From: Chromera velia
Lineage: Eukaryota; Sar; Chromeraceae
DNA: 12,454 nt
Assembly: GCA_018398765.1 (NCBI GenBank)
Contig: JAHBMJ010003200.1
Coordinates: 1 to 12,454 of the forward strand
Direction of reading: 5' to 3'
A program made the position numbers and the translations under genes. This document shows, piece by piece, positions 1 through 8,343 of this stretch. Every line of letters begins with the position of its first letter. Position 1 is the first letter of the stretch. The notes under the pieces were generated by a model. The model saw nothing but the letters and a program-made list of their open reading frames with translations, did not search any database and was not told the origin of the DNA.

Positions 1-92
1 CTCTCTCTCTCCCTCCCTCTCTCCCTCCCTCTCTCTCTCTCTCTCCCTCTCTCTCTCCCTCTCTCTCTCTCCCTCCCTCTCTCTCTCTCTCC

Positions 93-124
<32 letters not shown>
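1..124. repeat. CT/CCCT microsatellite followed by (GT)n, end of an upstream intron
   Basis: Positions 1-96 are pure pyrimidine, alternating CT and CCCT units. They switch at 97 to an uninterrupted (GT) run of 14 units ending at 124. A few bases later comes GAATGCAG (126-133), the same form as the 3' splice site ending at 7403. The pyrimidine run therefore most likely serves as the polypyrimidine tract of an intron whose 5' part is outside the window. The GT run can be read as alternating Cys-Val, but this is not credible protein. Confidence 0.8.
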
Positions 125-126
<2 letters not shown>

Positions 127-133
127 AATGCAG

Positions 134-536
134 GGACGGGGACGACGGGGTTGGAGAAGAGGATGAGGGGGAAAGGGCGGGGAGTGGGAGTGACAGTGAG
201 ATTGACGATGAAGGACGTTTGAAGACCGGGAAGGGAAAGGGAAAGATGGGACAGAACAAGAACAAGGGGAAAGGAGATGTTGAGATGGGCACTGGCGGGG
301 AAGAGGCACGTCCGATGGATGTGGATGATGTGGGTGATGACGACGAGTCTCCGAGTGGGCAGAGAAGAAGGAGAGAAGAAGAAGAAGATTCGGAAGATGA
401 AGACCAGACACGGGGGAGACTCTCGTCTTGTGCAGCCTCTAGGAGAGAGATGACACTCGACCGCGTCATCCTTTCAGGCAGACGACAGGACATAGAGGAG
501 CAGAGATCCAAGCTCCCGGCATACATGATGGAACAG
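134..536 (+). CDS. DHX37: DHX37 exon A: acidic N-terminal linker into RecA1
   Basis: First exon visible, residues 1-134. The preceding acceptor is GCAG at 130-133 and the donor is CAG|GTCAGT at 537. It enters in phase 2, so base 134 completes a codon begun upstream, and it exits in phase 0. Most of it is low-complexity Asp/Glu/Gly with GKGKGK and RRRREEEE patches, typical of nucleolar proteins. The last ~20 residues (ending LPAYMMEQ) match the segment just before motif I in DHX37, where an LPI..EEQ pattern is usual. No initiator Met is credible here. Confidence 0.85.
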
Positions 537-3500
537 GTCAGTAAAAAGTCAGATTCATGAACATAGAATGTATTTTTCTGTCCCAGAGAAAAAAAGCCGT
601 AGGATACGTGTTGTCAAAAAGACCATGGGTCGCATACGATGGTCCCTCTGCGTGTTGTAGAGAGCTGGTGTTCGGTGTCCGTTTTGAGAGAGCAGACTGG
701 ACGATCGAGAGGGGGGAGACTGCGCAGTGCCATTTTAAAAAGAACCTCTGCGGATCACGACTGTTCTCGACACTCTTCTCCTTGTCTTTTCGGACCACTG
801 GAGATTGTCTGAGGTTCGTGAAAGGAAGGGTGGCAGAGCTGACTTGGTCTTTCTGTGTGTACCTGCAGGAGATTGTAGAGGCCGTGTGTGAGAACGACAC
901 GGTGATCATTAGTGGAGATACAGGATGTGGAAAGTCCACGCAGGTCGGTCTGTCTCCCTCCCACTGTGTATCTCTGCCGTAATTCCTTCTCTTTATTTTA
1001 CAAAGATTTGCGTCCGTTTGGAGCTGGGGGGAAAGGTGTATTCTGCCAAAGCACATGTGCATAGAGTGCTGCCGACTTAACCTTCTCAATGCAAGGCTTG
1101 TCTGGTCTTCCGGACTCCCGCTTCCCATGCATTCCCTGCAGATCCTGTCTCCATGCAGGTCTACATGAGGAACGCAAAGTGGCCGTGAGTCTTTCTGATG
1201 CAATTCTTTTTCGCGTTCTCTTCTGTGACTGTGGCCTCCTCTTTGCATTGAGTGCAGGTACCTCAATTTCTCTACGAGGCTGGATTTGCAGTACGACGAG
1301 ACAGAGATCCTTCAAAGGACAAAACGACAACAACCTCATCTTCCTCTTCTTCATCCTCTTCCTCTTCCTCTTCAACTCCTACTGCCCCCTCCAAGCCTGC
1401 ACGTCTGATGATTGGCGTCACCCAGCCGAGGCGGGTCGCGACGATCGCAGTGTGCAGACGCGTCGGGGACGAGTTCAACGACCCCGAACTGGCGGGATAC
1501 CAAGTGAGATACGACAGATCCCACATGGGAGCGAGGTGCGCGTTGAAGTTCATGACAGACGGGATTCTGCTGAGAGAGGTCCAGTCGGACTTCCTTCTCA
1601 GGTCAGCGCACACTTTTCCGTAGGCTGCACAGTTATCCAGACGCTCTGGCTGGTTTTCTTATTTCCTTCTCCCTCATTTTTGTGTGTACACGACTCCCTC
1701 TTTCAAATGGCCTTGCCTCGTTTTCAGTCCGTCTTCGTGGCCATCGAGTTGGAAGGAAATGCGAGACGTGCACCGCACCTGTTGTTCATGAAGACAAGAA
1801 TCATAATGCAGCTGCACAGAACTGCCTGACTTTCTTACTGAGTGATTGCAGCGCATATGCGGTAATTGTGCTCGATGAAGCCCACGAGCGATCTGTCAAC
1901 TGTGACGTTCTTATCGGTCAGCTGCAAAGAGACTGAAGTCTTTTTTGCATCCTGTGTACAGACGGGCGAGCTGGACACAAAAGTGAAGTGTGCCCTGCAG
2001 AGGGCGCTGTTTTTCTAGGGAGCACAGAGTGTGTGTTACTATGTAAGCCCGAGAGGCGATCTGGTGTGGACCGAAGTCCTTCCTGAGTGGAGGAGCAAAC
2101 GGCAGAATGGACTTCCGATCACTCAGTAGCCTCTCTCTGTGTGTTCTGCTGACCCTTTTTCCCGTCCTTCCAACTTAATTTTGCAGGACTTCTGTCGAGA
2201 TGTGCCGAGCTACGAAGGCGACAGTGGGAAGAGAGGATTTCGGATCTTCCACCTCTCAAGTCAGTCAGTCAGGCAGAGAGAGAGAGAAGCACGAAGACAG
2301 AAAGGATGGCAGCCATAAATTCATCTTCTACATTCACACAGGCAACAGACAGAAAGCAGGAGCCCAGAACTGCGGAAGGGCAGTCAGATTTGAAACAGGT
2401 AGTGATGCCTTCATGACCCTCTCTTTCAATTCTCTGTAGGGAAGATTCTTCTTGGGGGTCCTTTTCAATTCTTTTGTGGTATTCGACTACCTGGTTGGAC
2501 TGCAACAGCCAGCGTGTTGACGTTTTCTTGTCGCTTGACTGAATACTGCTGTCAATGTACGTGCCAGGTTTTTGGGCTCACATGATCTTTCGAGGTCGCG
2601 TCACAATTCAAAACAATCGGAGACCAAAGTTGTTCCTTCCTTTCTTCTAGCATTCATGAGAGAGAATTGAGCCTTGTTCCTGTTGCTTCTCCCTCTGTCC
2701 TCTGCAGGTTGGTGATCATGTCTGCCACTTTGCGTCTCTGTGACTTCACGGAGAACTCCCGGCTGTTCCCCTCACCCCCTCCTGTACTGAACATCGATGC
2801 GAGGACTCACCCTGTTGCTCTGCACTTTGCCAGACGAACAGAGAGAGACTACATCAAGGCGGCAGCTCGGAAAGTCAGACAGATCCACGAGTCAGTCAGT
2901 CTGTGAGTCAGTGCATGAGTTTGCAAGAGATTCTCTTCCATAGCGATGCATGCATGAAGCAGATGGAGTAAATAAAAGAGTACTTGGACTCTCTCGGGCT
3001 TTCTCTCTGTCTCTCTATTCTGACACTTCTTGCACGCCTGAAACCCCCTGTTGTCTTCTGGCTCTCGTGTTTGCCTGCCTGCAGGAAACTTCCCAAGGGA
3101 ACGATTTTGGTTTTCGTGACTGGAAAAAGAGAGGTGCGCCCGTTGAATTCTGTTTAGGCAGTGAGTGTAAGGTCGTTGGGAAGAATCGGGGTCGTCATTG
3201 AAATAGAAAGAACCTGAGGATTGACACTGCTTTTCCCCTCTCCTTCCAGTTCCGAGCTGCTTTGCCGCAGACCTTCGGGGTTTCCCTGCTCGCCCTTTTT
3301 TCTCGGGAGATTTCTATGTCTTCTGTGTACTTGAGCTCAGTTTCCTCCCTTTGTTTCCTGTTCTTTTTTCTTTCCTCCTCCGCAGGTCCACCGACTCTGT
3401 TCTCTTTTGAGTCGGAAGCCTCCCAAGAAGGCAGGGGGGGGAGACACGGAAGGGACGGCGGGAGGGGATGAAAAGATGGATGGAGAGGGAGGCGAGGGGG

Positions 3501-6500
3501 AACAAAAGTCTGGTGAGGGGGGAGAAGAGGGCTCAGAAGTTTCTGATGCAGACGGAGAGGCAGCTTTGGATGATGGAGACGTCTCCAGTGACAGTGAGGG
3601 TGCAGAGGACTTTGACGATCGCGTCTCCACTGACGCTCTGCATCCAGAGGGGGTGGCGGAAAGCGGGTCAGAAGAAAATGTGAAAAAGCCGATACAGAGT
3701 ACTGTCGAGCCTCCACAAAAGATAGTTCGGCTGCAAGCAAATGGAAAAGGGAGGAAGGGGAAGGAAGACCAATCTACCGGTGTGAAGTCGGCAGAAGAGA
3801 AGGAAGAGGAAACCGACGTAGAGGCTCCAGAGAATTTTCGTCTCGAGGGAGATGACTCAGACGGCCCTGTGACATTTCTAGGCTCAGATGCCCTCCCGCC
3901 AGGAACGGTTGCTGATGAGTCTGACGCATTGAGGGCCAGGGGACTAGGGAGGGATGACCGGGACACCTCGACTAGACGGCAAAGAAAGGCGGGGGGGGCA
4001 ACTGTCAGCTGGAAGGGAAGCGATGGGGAGGGTAGACTTAGTGCTGTGCCTTTGTTTGCATCTCTGGCGGCGCAACAACAAATGAAAGCGTTCCGCCAGG
4101 CAGCAGAGAATGAGCGAGTGGTCGTCGTTGCGACGAATGTTGCAGAGACCTCAGTCACTATACCGAATGTGAGGTGAGTGTGTGGGCAGACAGAGAAATC
4201 ATGTTTTCGTGGAAGTAATTGATGGACAGCTAGGAGCAGAAGGAGAGACGAGACAACCTCTCGGAGATTCTGTGTCCCTGTCGTTGCTGCCTCTTCTGTT
4301 TCTGGCTGTCGCTCTTCTTTTTTTCTGTCGGTCGGTCTCACTGTCAAAGTACCCGAAGAGGTTGATATCGTTTGGGACATGCTTTGAAGGAATACGTAAA
4401 AGTCCTGCGAAAAATGCGGTCTCCTCTCATTGTTCCCTTTTTGCTTTCGCCGTGTCAGGTATGTGGTTGACTGCGGCCGAGAAAAGAGACGACAGTACGT
4501 GCAAAGGTCAGTCAAATCGGTTGAGCAGAAAGGAGGCAGGCTGCGGGAAACTCACAGATACCGCTGTAAACAGATAATAATTCTCTTTCTTTCTTTGACT
4601 GAGGAGAACGTTTTTGGTCTGTCTCATGGGAAACTTTGCTTCTCTGTTCCGACTTTCTTTCTCGTGAGGCTGGCTGTTATGTTTGTCTTTTTGGTTATTC
4701 CCACCCTCACTCACCTTCCTTGTGTGAGCGTCTTTGTCTACGCGTCGCTCGACTTTCAGCCCTCCATTATTTCCCCCCCTTCTGCAGGTCTGGCGTCTCC
4801 TTTTTTGTCATCGACTGGGTGTCTAAAGCCTCGTCTGACCAGCGCGCAGGAAGGGCAGGGCGCGTAGGGCCGGGACACTGTTACAGACTGTACTCCTCTG
4901 CGGTCTACGCAGACGTCTTCAGACCCTTCCCTCCGATTCAAATCATGACCACACCTCTCGACGCCCTTCTTCTGTTCATGGCCTCATTGGGAGTCCCCAG
5001 ACTCCACTCATTTCCCTTCCCCACACCACCCCCAGCTACAGCCATAGCAGGTGCACGTGAGCGACTGGTGCTTCTGGGGGCGTTGGAGGAAGGAAGCAAC
5101 AGGCGGGAGGGACTTGTATGTTCGAAGCTCGGGCTTCGACTGGCCCTGCTTCCTGTTGCGCCCCGGTATGGGAAGATTCTATTGTCCGCCCTGCAGAAAC
5201 GTCGGGGGCTTGAGAAGGAGGGTAAATTGGAAGAAGAGAGGGGGGCGGTCTTTGTTTCCAATGCCTGCATGGCTGTTGCTGCGCTTTCTGTAGGCGCGCT
5301 GTTCGCCCTTGGGGGGGTTTCTTCCGCGGGTCCCGAAGAAGAAGAAGAGGAGGAAGAGGAGGAGGAGGAGGATGAAGAGGAGGGGGAGGAGGAGGAGGGC
5401 GGGGAGACGGAGACGGGGGCAAAAAGGAAGAAGAATATTGCAGCTGCCGCTAAAGAGGCAAGGAAGGAACGTTTGAAGAAAAGGAAGCAAGACAAATTAG
5501 AGGAGAGGGGAAGGTTAGAACCCCCTTGGCGAAGTTTTTCTTCAGATGTTGAAGCCTTTCTTTGTGTGTGCGGGGCATTTGCGCTCTCACCTGAGAGCTC
5601 AAGACAAGGTCTGTGCAGACAAATGGGTCTGCACTATCGGCAAATTGAGGAGGCAACGAATCTGGCACATCAGTTAGGACGCATCCTGTCGATGCGCATC
5701 GCTGGATTCTCTCTTCCGCAGCCTCTCCGTCCCCTCCCTCCCACTCCTCTTGAGTCTTTGAGACTCCGGGAAGCTGTAGCTGAAGGTCTGATCGACCACG
5801 TTGCAGTCCGCACAGGCACAAACGGTATTCCGCTGGCAAAGCTACCAACCGCTGAGGACGGACAGACGACGATGCCCACTGCGCGACGTGCCCTTCAGTA
5901 CGTGACGGGAGGGTCCGCAGGGAAAGACGGATATGTATACGTCCACCCTTCCTCGAATGTGTATGCATTGCGGCCCCGTCCCGACATCATCGTCTTCAAC
6001 CAGCTGCTGGTGTCATCGAAAAGATTCATGCAGTCAGTCAAGGAATTCATCGTTTACTCAGTCGGTGCTTTCATTCGCACGCAAACACTCAGTCAGTCAA
6101 GCAAATGCGCTATTAATGTGTCACGCTTTCATTCAATCATATGAAACATATCGTTTGCTGGTACATTGGAAGTGACATGTATGTGGTCTGATTGGGGTTG
6201 TTGCATAGGTGGCCCAAAAGGCTCCTTCAACTCTTTCTTTTCAACTTTCGTCAATGCCTGTGTGCGTGAATGTGTTCGCGTGTTTATTGTGTTTGCATGA
6301 GCGTGCCGCCCTCTCCTTATCGGTCTGCACTCCCCTTTGCCAATCTTTTTGTGCAGCGACTGCGTGCCTGTGGACGCTCTCTTCTTGGCCCGCCTGGCTA
6401 CTCTCTCCTCAGCCCCCCCCTGCCTGCAGAAGGGGGAGATCAATGACGTTCCTCAGCCTCAGTCAGTCAGTCAGTCAATCAGTCAGTCGGTTAGTCAGTG

Positions 6501-7722
6501 TGACAGTCAGTCAGTCAGTCAGTCAGTCAACTAGTTAGTCGGTTAGTCAATGTGACAGTCAGTCAGTCAGTCAGTCAGTCAATCAGTTAATCGCTTAGTC
6601 AGTGTGACTGACAGTCAGTCAGTCAGTCGGTCGGTCGGTAGGTCGGTCGGCCGGTCGGTCGGTCTATCAGTCCGAAAGGGAAGAAAAGAGACAAGGAGTC
6701 TGACTGTAAAGGAATGAGAGAGTCTTTGGGCCGGTGCGACTTGACAGGTGACTTTCAGGAACAGGAGGGAGAGTGACGGGTGCCTTTGCGTGACTTAAAT
6801 CAAACACAGGCAGGCCTCTGACCAGTAGCACGAAGCGACGTGGAATGAATTGTCTCAGGCAGGGAACAAAACCGACAAATGGCGTTTGTTGGGACTTGTC
6901 TCGGCAAAGTTTGAGCTTTTGTTTACAGACATTTTTCTGCTGTCTTCGCACCCTTCCCGGGAGGATTCCATTTCCTTCCATACACATACGCACGCTCCTT
7001 CATACACATAGAAAACGTGTCTCTCTGTCGGCAGATATCTCTCCGAGTCTGATAGAGTTGCGGGCTTCGTGACACCTCGCTACGTGAACCCCCCCCTTGA
7101 GTTTTCTCTGCCCACAGTGGAGTGCGACCTTCCGCATTCGGACATCAGAAGGTCGGCTTCTTATTCAAAGAGAAACACGCAACAAAGAGATCGAGAGGCA
7201 GAGACGCGAAGCTTCATCTATCGGCTGGAGGGACACAAATAAATTTATTCATGACGAGGGGAAAGCTCCTGAATTTGGTGTTTCATTTCCATCGTTCTTT
7301 TGCGGCATCTCTACCCGCCCACACACTAACTTTGCTGTTGATGATCTGTCTGCGTACATACACATGCAGAAACACACACACATGTACTCATAAATGAATG
7401 CAGGTACCGAACTTTCGCCTCCGCGTTTCTGGAAGGGTGCGTGTGTCCCCGCCTGCGTCCGTTTGCGCCCTCCCTTCTGCGGAGGTCCTCCTCGGTCCTG
7501 AGCGCCAACTCGTGGGCAGTGCCGCAGTCCGCTGCGTTGGTGGTCGCTCTGCAGAAAGCGGGGGTTGCGTCTCGGGGGGAGCTCAGAAAGCGGTGGTTAC
7601 AGGGAAGCGGCAACGGAGTGGAGGGGGGGTGGGGAGGTCGGTCGTTCCTGTTGCCAGAGTACCTCCGTTGGCTTCCCTCTTCCTCTCATGCCGCCGCGAA
7701 GGCCATGTGGCCCCCTTTGTGA
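134..7722 (+). CDS. DHX37: DEAH-box RNA helicase DHX37/Dhr1 (Ecm16) family, 13 exons, 5' partial
   Basis: This family is a nucleolar SF2 ATPase that Utp14 activates to displace U3 snoRNA from the pre-40S particle (established). Joining the 13 exons listed in the summary gives 1270 residues plus TGA; human DHX37 is about 1157 and yeast Dhr1 about 1267, and the N-terminus here lies upstream. Motifs in partial-protein numbering: I GDTGCGKST (150-158), Ia TQPRR (214-218), Ib TDGILLRE (259-266), II DEAH (282-285), III SAT (325-327), V TNVAETS (647-653), VI QRAGRAGR (694-701). Then come VAPRYGK of HA2, HPSS of the OB-like fold (about 1062) and the family C-terminal domain ending WPPL. DHX37 identity, rather than Prp2/16/22/43 or DHX15/8/38, rests on the acidic insert in RecA2, YVVDCG plus SGVSFFVIDWVSKASSDQRAGRAGR-like spacing, and the C-terminal FASAFLEG to WLP segment. 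Odd features are large Ser, Asp/Glu and Glu/Lys inserts in the core, and GTC donors. Exon phases close perfectly. Confidence 0.93.
869..943 (+). CDS. DHX37: DHX37 exon B: motif I (Walker A)
   Basis: Residues 135-159, bounded by CTGCAG (863-868) and CAG|GTCGGT at 944, phase 0 in and out. It carries the P-loop GDTGCGKSTQ. The usual DEAH form is GETGSGKTTQ, so Glu, Ser and Thr are replaced by Asp, Cys and Ser, while the catalytic Gly-Lys pair is kept. The intron falls exactly between the Gln of motif I and the following VPQF. Confidence 0.9.
1258..1601 (+). CDS. DHX37: DHX37 exon C: RecA1 with Ser tract, motifs Ia and Ib
   Basis: Residues 160-273, after GTGCAG (1252-1257) and ending before GTCAGC at 1602; enters phase 0, leaves phase 2. 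It begins VPQFLYEAG, then carries a Thr4-Ser13 tract (about 182-198) inserted between motifs I and Ia, then TQPRR (Ia) and TDGILLRE (Ib), ending DFLL. The tract is coded by mixed tca/tct/tcc codons, so it is not a single-codon slippage run. Confidence 0.92.
1852..1916 (+). CDS. DHX37: DHX37 exon D: motif II DEAH box
   Basis: A 65-nt exon, residues 274-295, after TTGCAG (1846-1851), with the donor GTCAGC at 1917. It encodes AYAVIVLDEAHERS followed by VNCDVLI, the Walker B motif that coordinates magnesium and activates water. Reading past the donor gives a false stop at 1934. Splicing at 1916 instead joins a G to the next exon to give the conserved IGLLSR. Confidence 0.92.
2187..2259 (+). CDS. 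DHX37: DHX37 exon E: IGLLSR helix between motifs II and III
   Basis: A 73-nt exon, residues 297-319 plus split codons, after TTGCAG (2181-2186). It encodes LLSRCAELRRRQ and ends ISDLPPL, then AA|GTCAGT at 2260, so Lys 320 is split. The reading frame is not the one starting at GTG 2200; it is set by the G carried over from exon D. It restores the family pattern GLLSR...PLKLVIMSATL. Confidence 0.88.
2260..2276 (+). promoter_or_regulatory. 5' splice site embedded in GTCA repeat (intron 5)
   Basis: Intron 5 (2260-2707) starts GTCAGTCAGTCAGG, three GTCA units including the splice donor itself. The exon side is CTCAA. Use of the first GT is fixed by the need to leave two bases (AA) that join G at 2708 to make the conserved Lys of PLKLVIMSATL. 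Confidence 0.8.
2708..2890 (+). CDS. DHX37: DHX37 exon F: motif III SAT, start of RecA2
   Basis: Residues 321-380, after CTGCAG (2702-2707), leaving at GA|GTCAGT 2891 in phase 2. It starts LVIMSATLRLCDF with the SAT motif that couples ATP hydrolysis to unwinding, then VLNIDARTHPVALHF, the linker into RecA2 usual in DEAH helicases, and ends KVRQIH. Confidence 0.93.
3085..3133 (+). CDS. DHX37: DHX37 exon G: RecA2 strand ILVFVTGKRE
   Basis: A 49-nt exon, residues 381-397, after CTGCAG (3079-3084). It encodes KLPKGTILVFVTGKRE, the RecA2 strand and GQ/GK-E motif IV area. The donor GTGCGC at 3134 is one of two in the gene without C at +3. Joined to the next exon it reads KREVHRLCSLLSR, the DHX37 pattern (..EVHALCRRLR..), which decides the boundary. 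Confidence 0.87.
3386..4173 (+). CDS. DHX37: DHX37 exon H: acidic RecA2 insert and motif V
   Basis: Residues 398-659, after CCGCAG (3380-3385), donor GAG|GTGAGT at 4174 in phase 2. VHRLCSLLSRK is followed by about 200 residues of Asp/Glu/Ser/Gly-rich, probably disordered sequence. The fold then resumes with VPLFASLAAQQQMKAF and motif V TNVAETSVTIP. An acidic insert at this place is a family hallmark (human DHX37 has a shorter one), so this supports the identification; here it is unusually long. Confidence 0.92.
4459..4506 (+). CDS. DHX37: DHX37 exon I: YVVDCG segment
   Basis: A 48-nt exon, residues 660-675 plus a split codon, after TGTCAG (4453-4458, the only acceptor here not ending GCAG), donor AAG|GTCAGT at 4507. 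It encodes YVVDCGREKRRQYVQ, the strand that follows motif V in DEAH helicases. Both ends are phase 2, and Arg is split at each. Confidence 0.9.
4788..6032 (+). CDS. DHX37: DHX37 exon J: motif VI, winged helix/HA2, OB-like fold
   Basis: The longest exon, residues 677-1090, after CTGCAG (4782-4787), donor CA|GTCAGT at 6033. It holds QRAGRAGR (694-701) with arginine-finger residues, CYRLYSSAVY, the winged-helix stretch ending FPFPTPP, HA2 with LPVAPRYGKIL, and the OB-like strand YVYVHPSSNVY. HA2 is interrupted by a Glu tract (about 859-883) and a Lys/Arg/Glu coiled-coil-like stretch. A period-3 gaa/gag run at 5336-5396 codes the Glu tract. Confidence 0.94.
6357..6461 (+). CDS. DHX37: DHX37 exon K: OB-fold continuation
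   Basis: Residues 1091-1125, after GTGCAG (6351-6356), leaving at CA|GTCAGT 6462 in phase 2. It reads DCVPVDALFLARLA, matching the ..V..VEVQWIPALL.. segment of DHX37, then CLQKGEIND and VPQP. The donor is the first of a long run of GTCA repeats, so the exact GT used is inferred from reading frame and the +1 position. Confidence 0.8.
6462..6664 (+). repeat. GTCA tetranucleotide array starting at the intron 11 donor
   Basis: About 200 bp of GTCA units, with GTTA, GTCG and AATC variants, begins at the first base of intron 11 and ends in a GGTC-rich stretch (6627-6664). Inside it a 52-bp higher-order unit recurs: TTAGTCARTGTGAC occurs at 6491, 6543 and 6595, exactly 52 bp (13 tetramers) apart. 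Each GTCAGT in the tract repeats the donor motif used by this gene, so many potential donors lie 4 nt apart. Confidence 0.9.
6665..7034 (+). other. Remainder of intron 11, no gene seen
   Basis: Between the GTCA array and the acceptor CGGCAG (7029-7034) the intron is unremarkable mixed sequence. Pyrimidine-rich CTTCATACACATAG and GTCTCTCTGTCGGCAG stretches precede the 3' splice site. I find no coding pattern that fits the helicase and no tRNA or box C/D signature. Confidence 0.6.
7035..7151 (+). CDS. DHX37: DHX37 exon L: short exon with DRV...LP segment
   Basis: A 117-nt exon, residues 1126-1164, after CGGCAG (7029-7034), donor AAG|GTCGGC at 7152. It reads YLSESDRVAGFVTPRY, then LEFSLPTVECDLP, then SDI. 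This fills the DHX37 stretch between the OB fold and the C-terminal domain (..RGRV.........W.LP.IEVDFP..I.RY). It has no ATG and no long open frame of its own. Phase 2 entry and exit match its neighbours exactly. Confidence 0.85.
7404..7722 (+). CDS. DHX37: DHX37 last exon: C-terminal domain and stop
   Basis: Residues 1166-1270 and TGA (7720-7722), after ATGCAG (7398-7403). It starts YRTFASAFLEG, continues with a Leu/Arg/Ser-rich helical stretch and LLPEYLRWLP, and ends AAKAMWPPL. Human DHX37 has the same order: RYKHFARFLLEG, LLAEYCEWLP and KAWPP near its C-terminus. The overlapping open frame starting at 7398 is a shadow in the wrong phase. Confidence 0.92.
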
Positions 7723-7964
7723 CGTGCAACTTTTAAAGTCCGGCGACGGTATTGAATGTCTACGATTGCTAAGACAACAAACCTACGTGCAGATCATAAC
7801 ATGACAACTTTGAAATTATCATTATATATGCGTCTGAGCGAAAGGTTTGAAACACATGTTTTTTATAAGATACTACTACTATTTATAGTACAAGTCTACA
7901 AATTTAAAAGACTATAATAATATTGAATAGTTTTAGTGTATGCGGACATTGAATGAATGAATAA

Positions 7965-8007
7965 GTTAGGTTAAAGCCGGTGAGCCACCTCTTAGGCTTT
8001 GGCTAAC
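7965..8007. repeat. Imperfect inverted repeat (hairpin)
   Basis: GTTAG (7965-7969) pairs with CTAAC (8003-8007) and AAAGCC (7973-7978) with GGCTTT (7995-8000), with a small internal loop between. GGTG/CACC (7979-7982, 7986-7989) can extend the stem inward. It could be a transcription-terminating or RNA-processing structure or part of an old mobile element; nothing decides. Confidence 0.45.
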
Positions 8008-8343
8008 CCCGCATGCCATGCAGAAATTCGTTACGCAACCTAGGTTCCATAGGGCATTTGAAGGCTTGCAGGACTAGGCGGCCCATTTAAAGTTGTAGAC
8101 TTTCATTATGATTTGATGTTGATCGACTATAGATTTGTGATCGTAGATGATTGTATGTTAATTAAATGAGAATAATTCAATGAAAAGTTGATTGTCAAGG
8201 TTCTTTTTTTTCTTTTGTCTATTTTTTGCGCGTCTCTGTAAAATTTAAATTCTATTTAGAATGTTAGCTCCATAGTAGGCTTTATAAAGATATGTGTTGA
8301 GGGGCTATGTAAAAATTCATTTGAGTGCCAGTGGCATGCAAGA

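Noticed and set aside
557-982. Plus-strand open frame beginning in intron 1
   Set aside because: Only 869-943 is coding (motif I); the rest is intron read-through, with donor GTCAGT at 537 and acceptor at 868 defining the exon.
3249-3290. Possible extra exon after CTTCCAG in intron 7
   Set aside because: Adding it would break the exact join GAG|GTC that restores the conserved EVHRLCSLL segment.
3195-3740. Minus-strand 181-codon open frame
   Set aside because: Overlaps intron 7 and the acidic exon; Pro/Leu/His-rich shadow without motifs.
3337-4515. 392-codon open frame on the minus strand
   Set aside because: It is antisense to the acidic exon at 3386-4173, whose GA-rich codons read as Ser/Pro on the other strand. 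No domain is visible and it crosses confirmed splice sites.
4938-5495. Ser-rich minus-strand open frame (and neighbours at 5036-5490)
   Set aside because: Mirror image of the Glu tract and HA2 coding sequence on the plus strand; low complexity only.
537-7403. Intron-encoded box C/D snoRNAs, considered because the helicase acts on U3
   Set aside because: I saw no RTGATGA box paired with CTGA and terminal stems inside any of the 12 introns; the TGATGA at about 3911 is in an exon.
7398-7736. Plus-strand open frame across the last helicase exon
   Set aside because: Wrong phase: the frame starting with base 7404 as a third codon position gives the family C-terminus, this one gives none.
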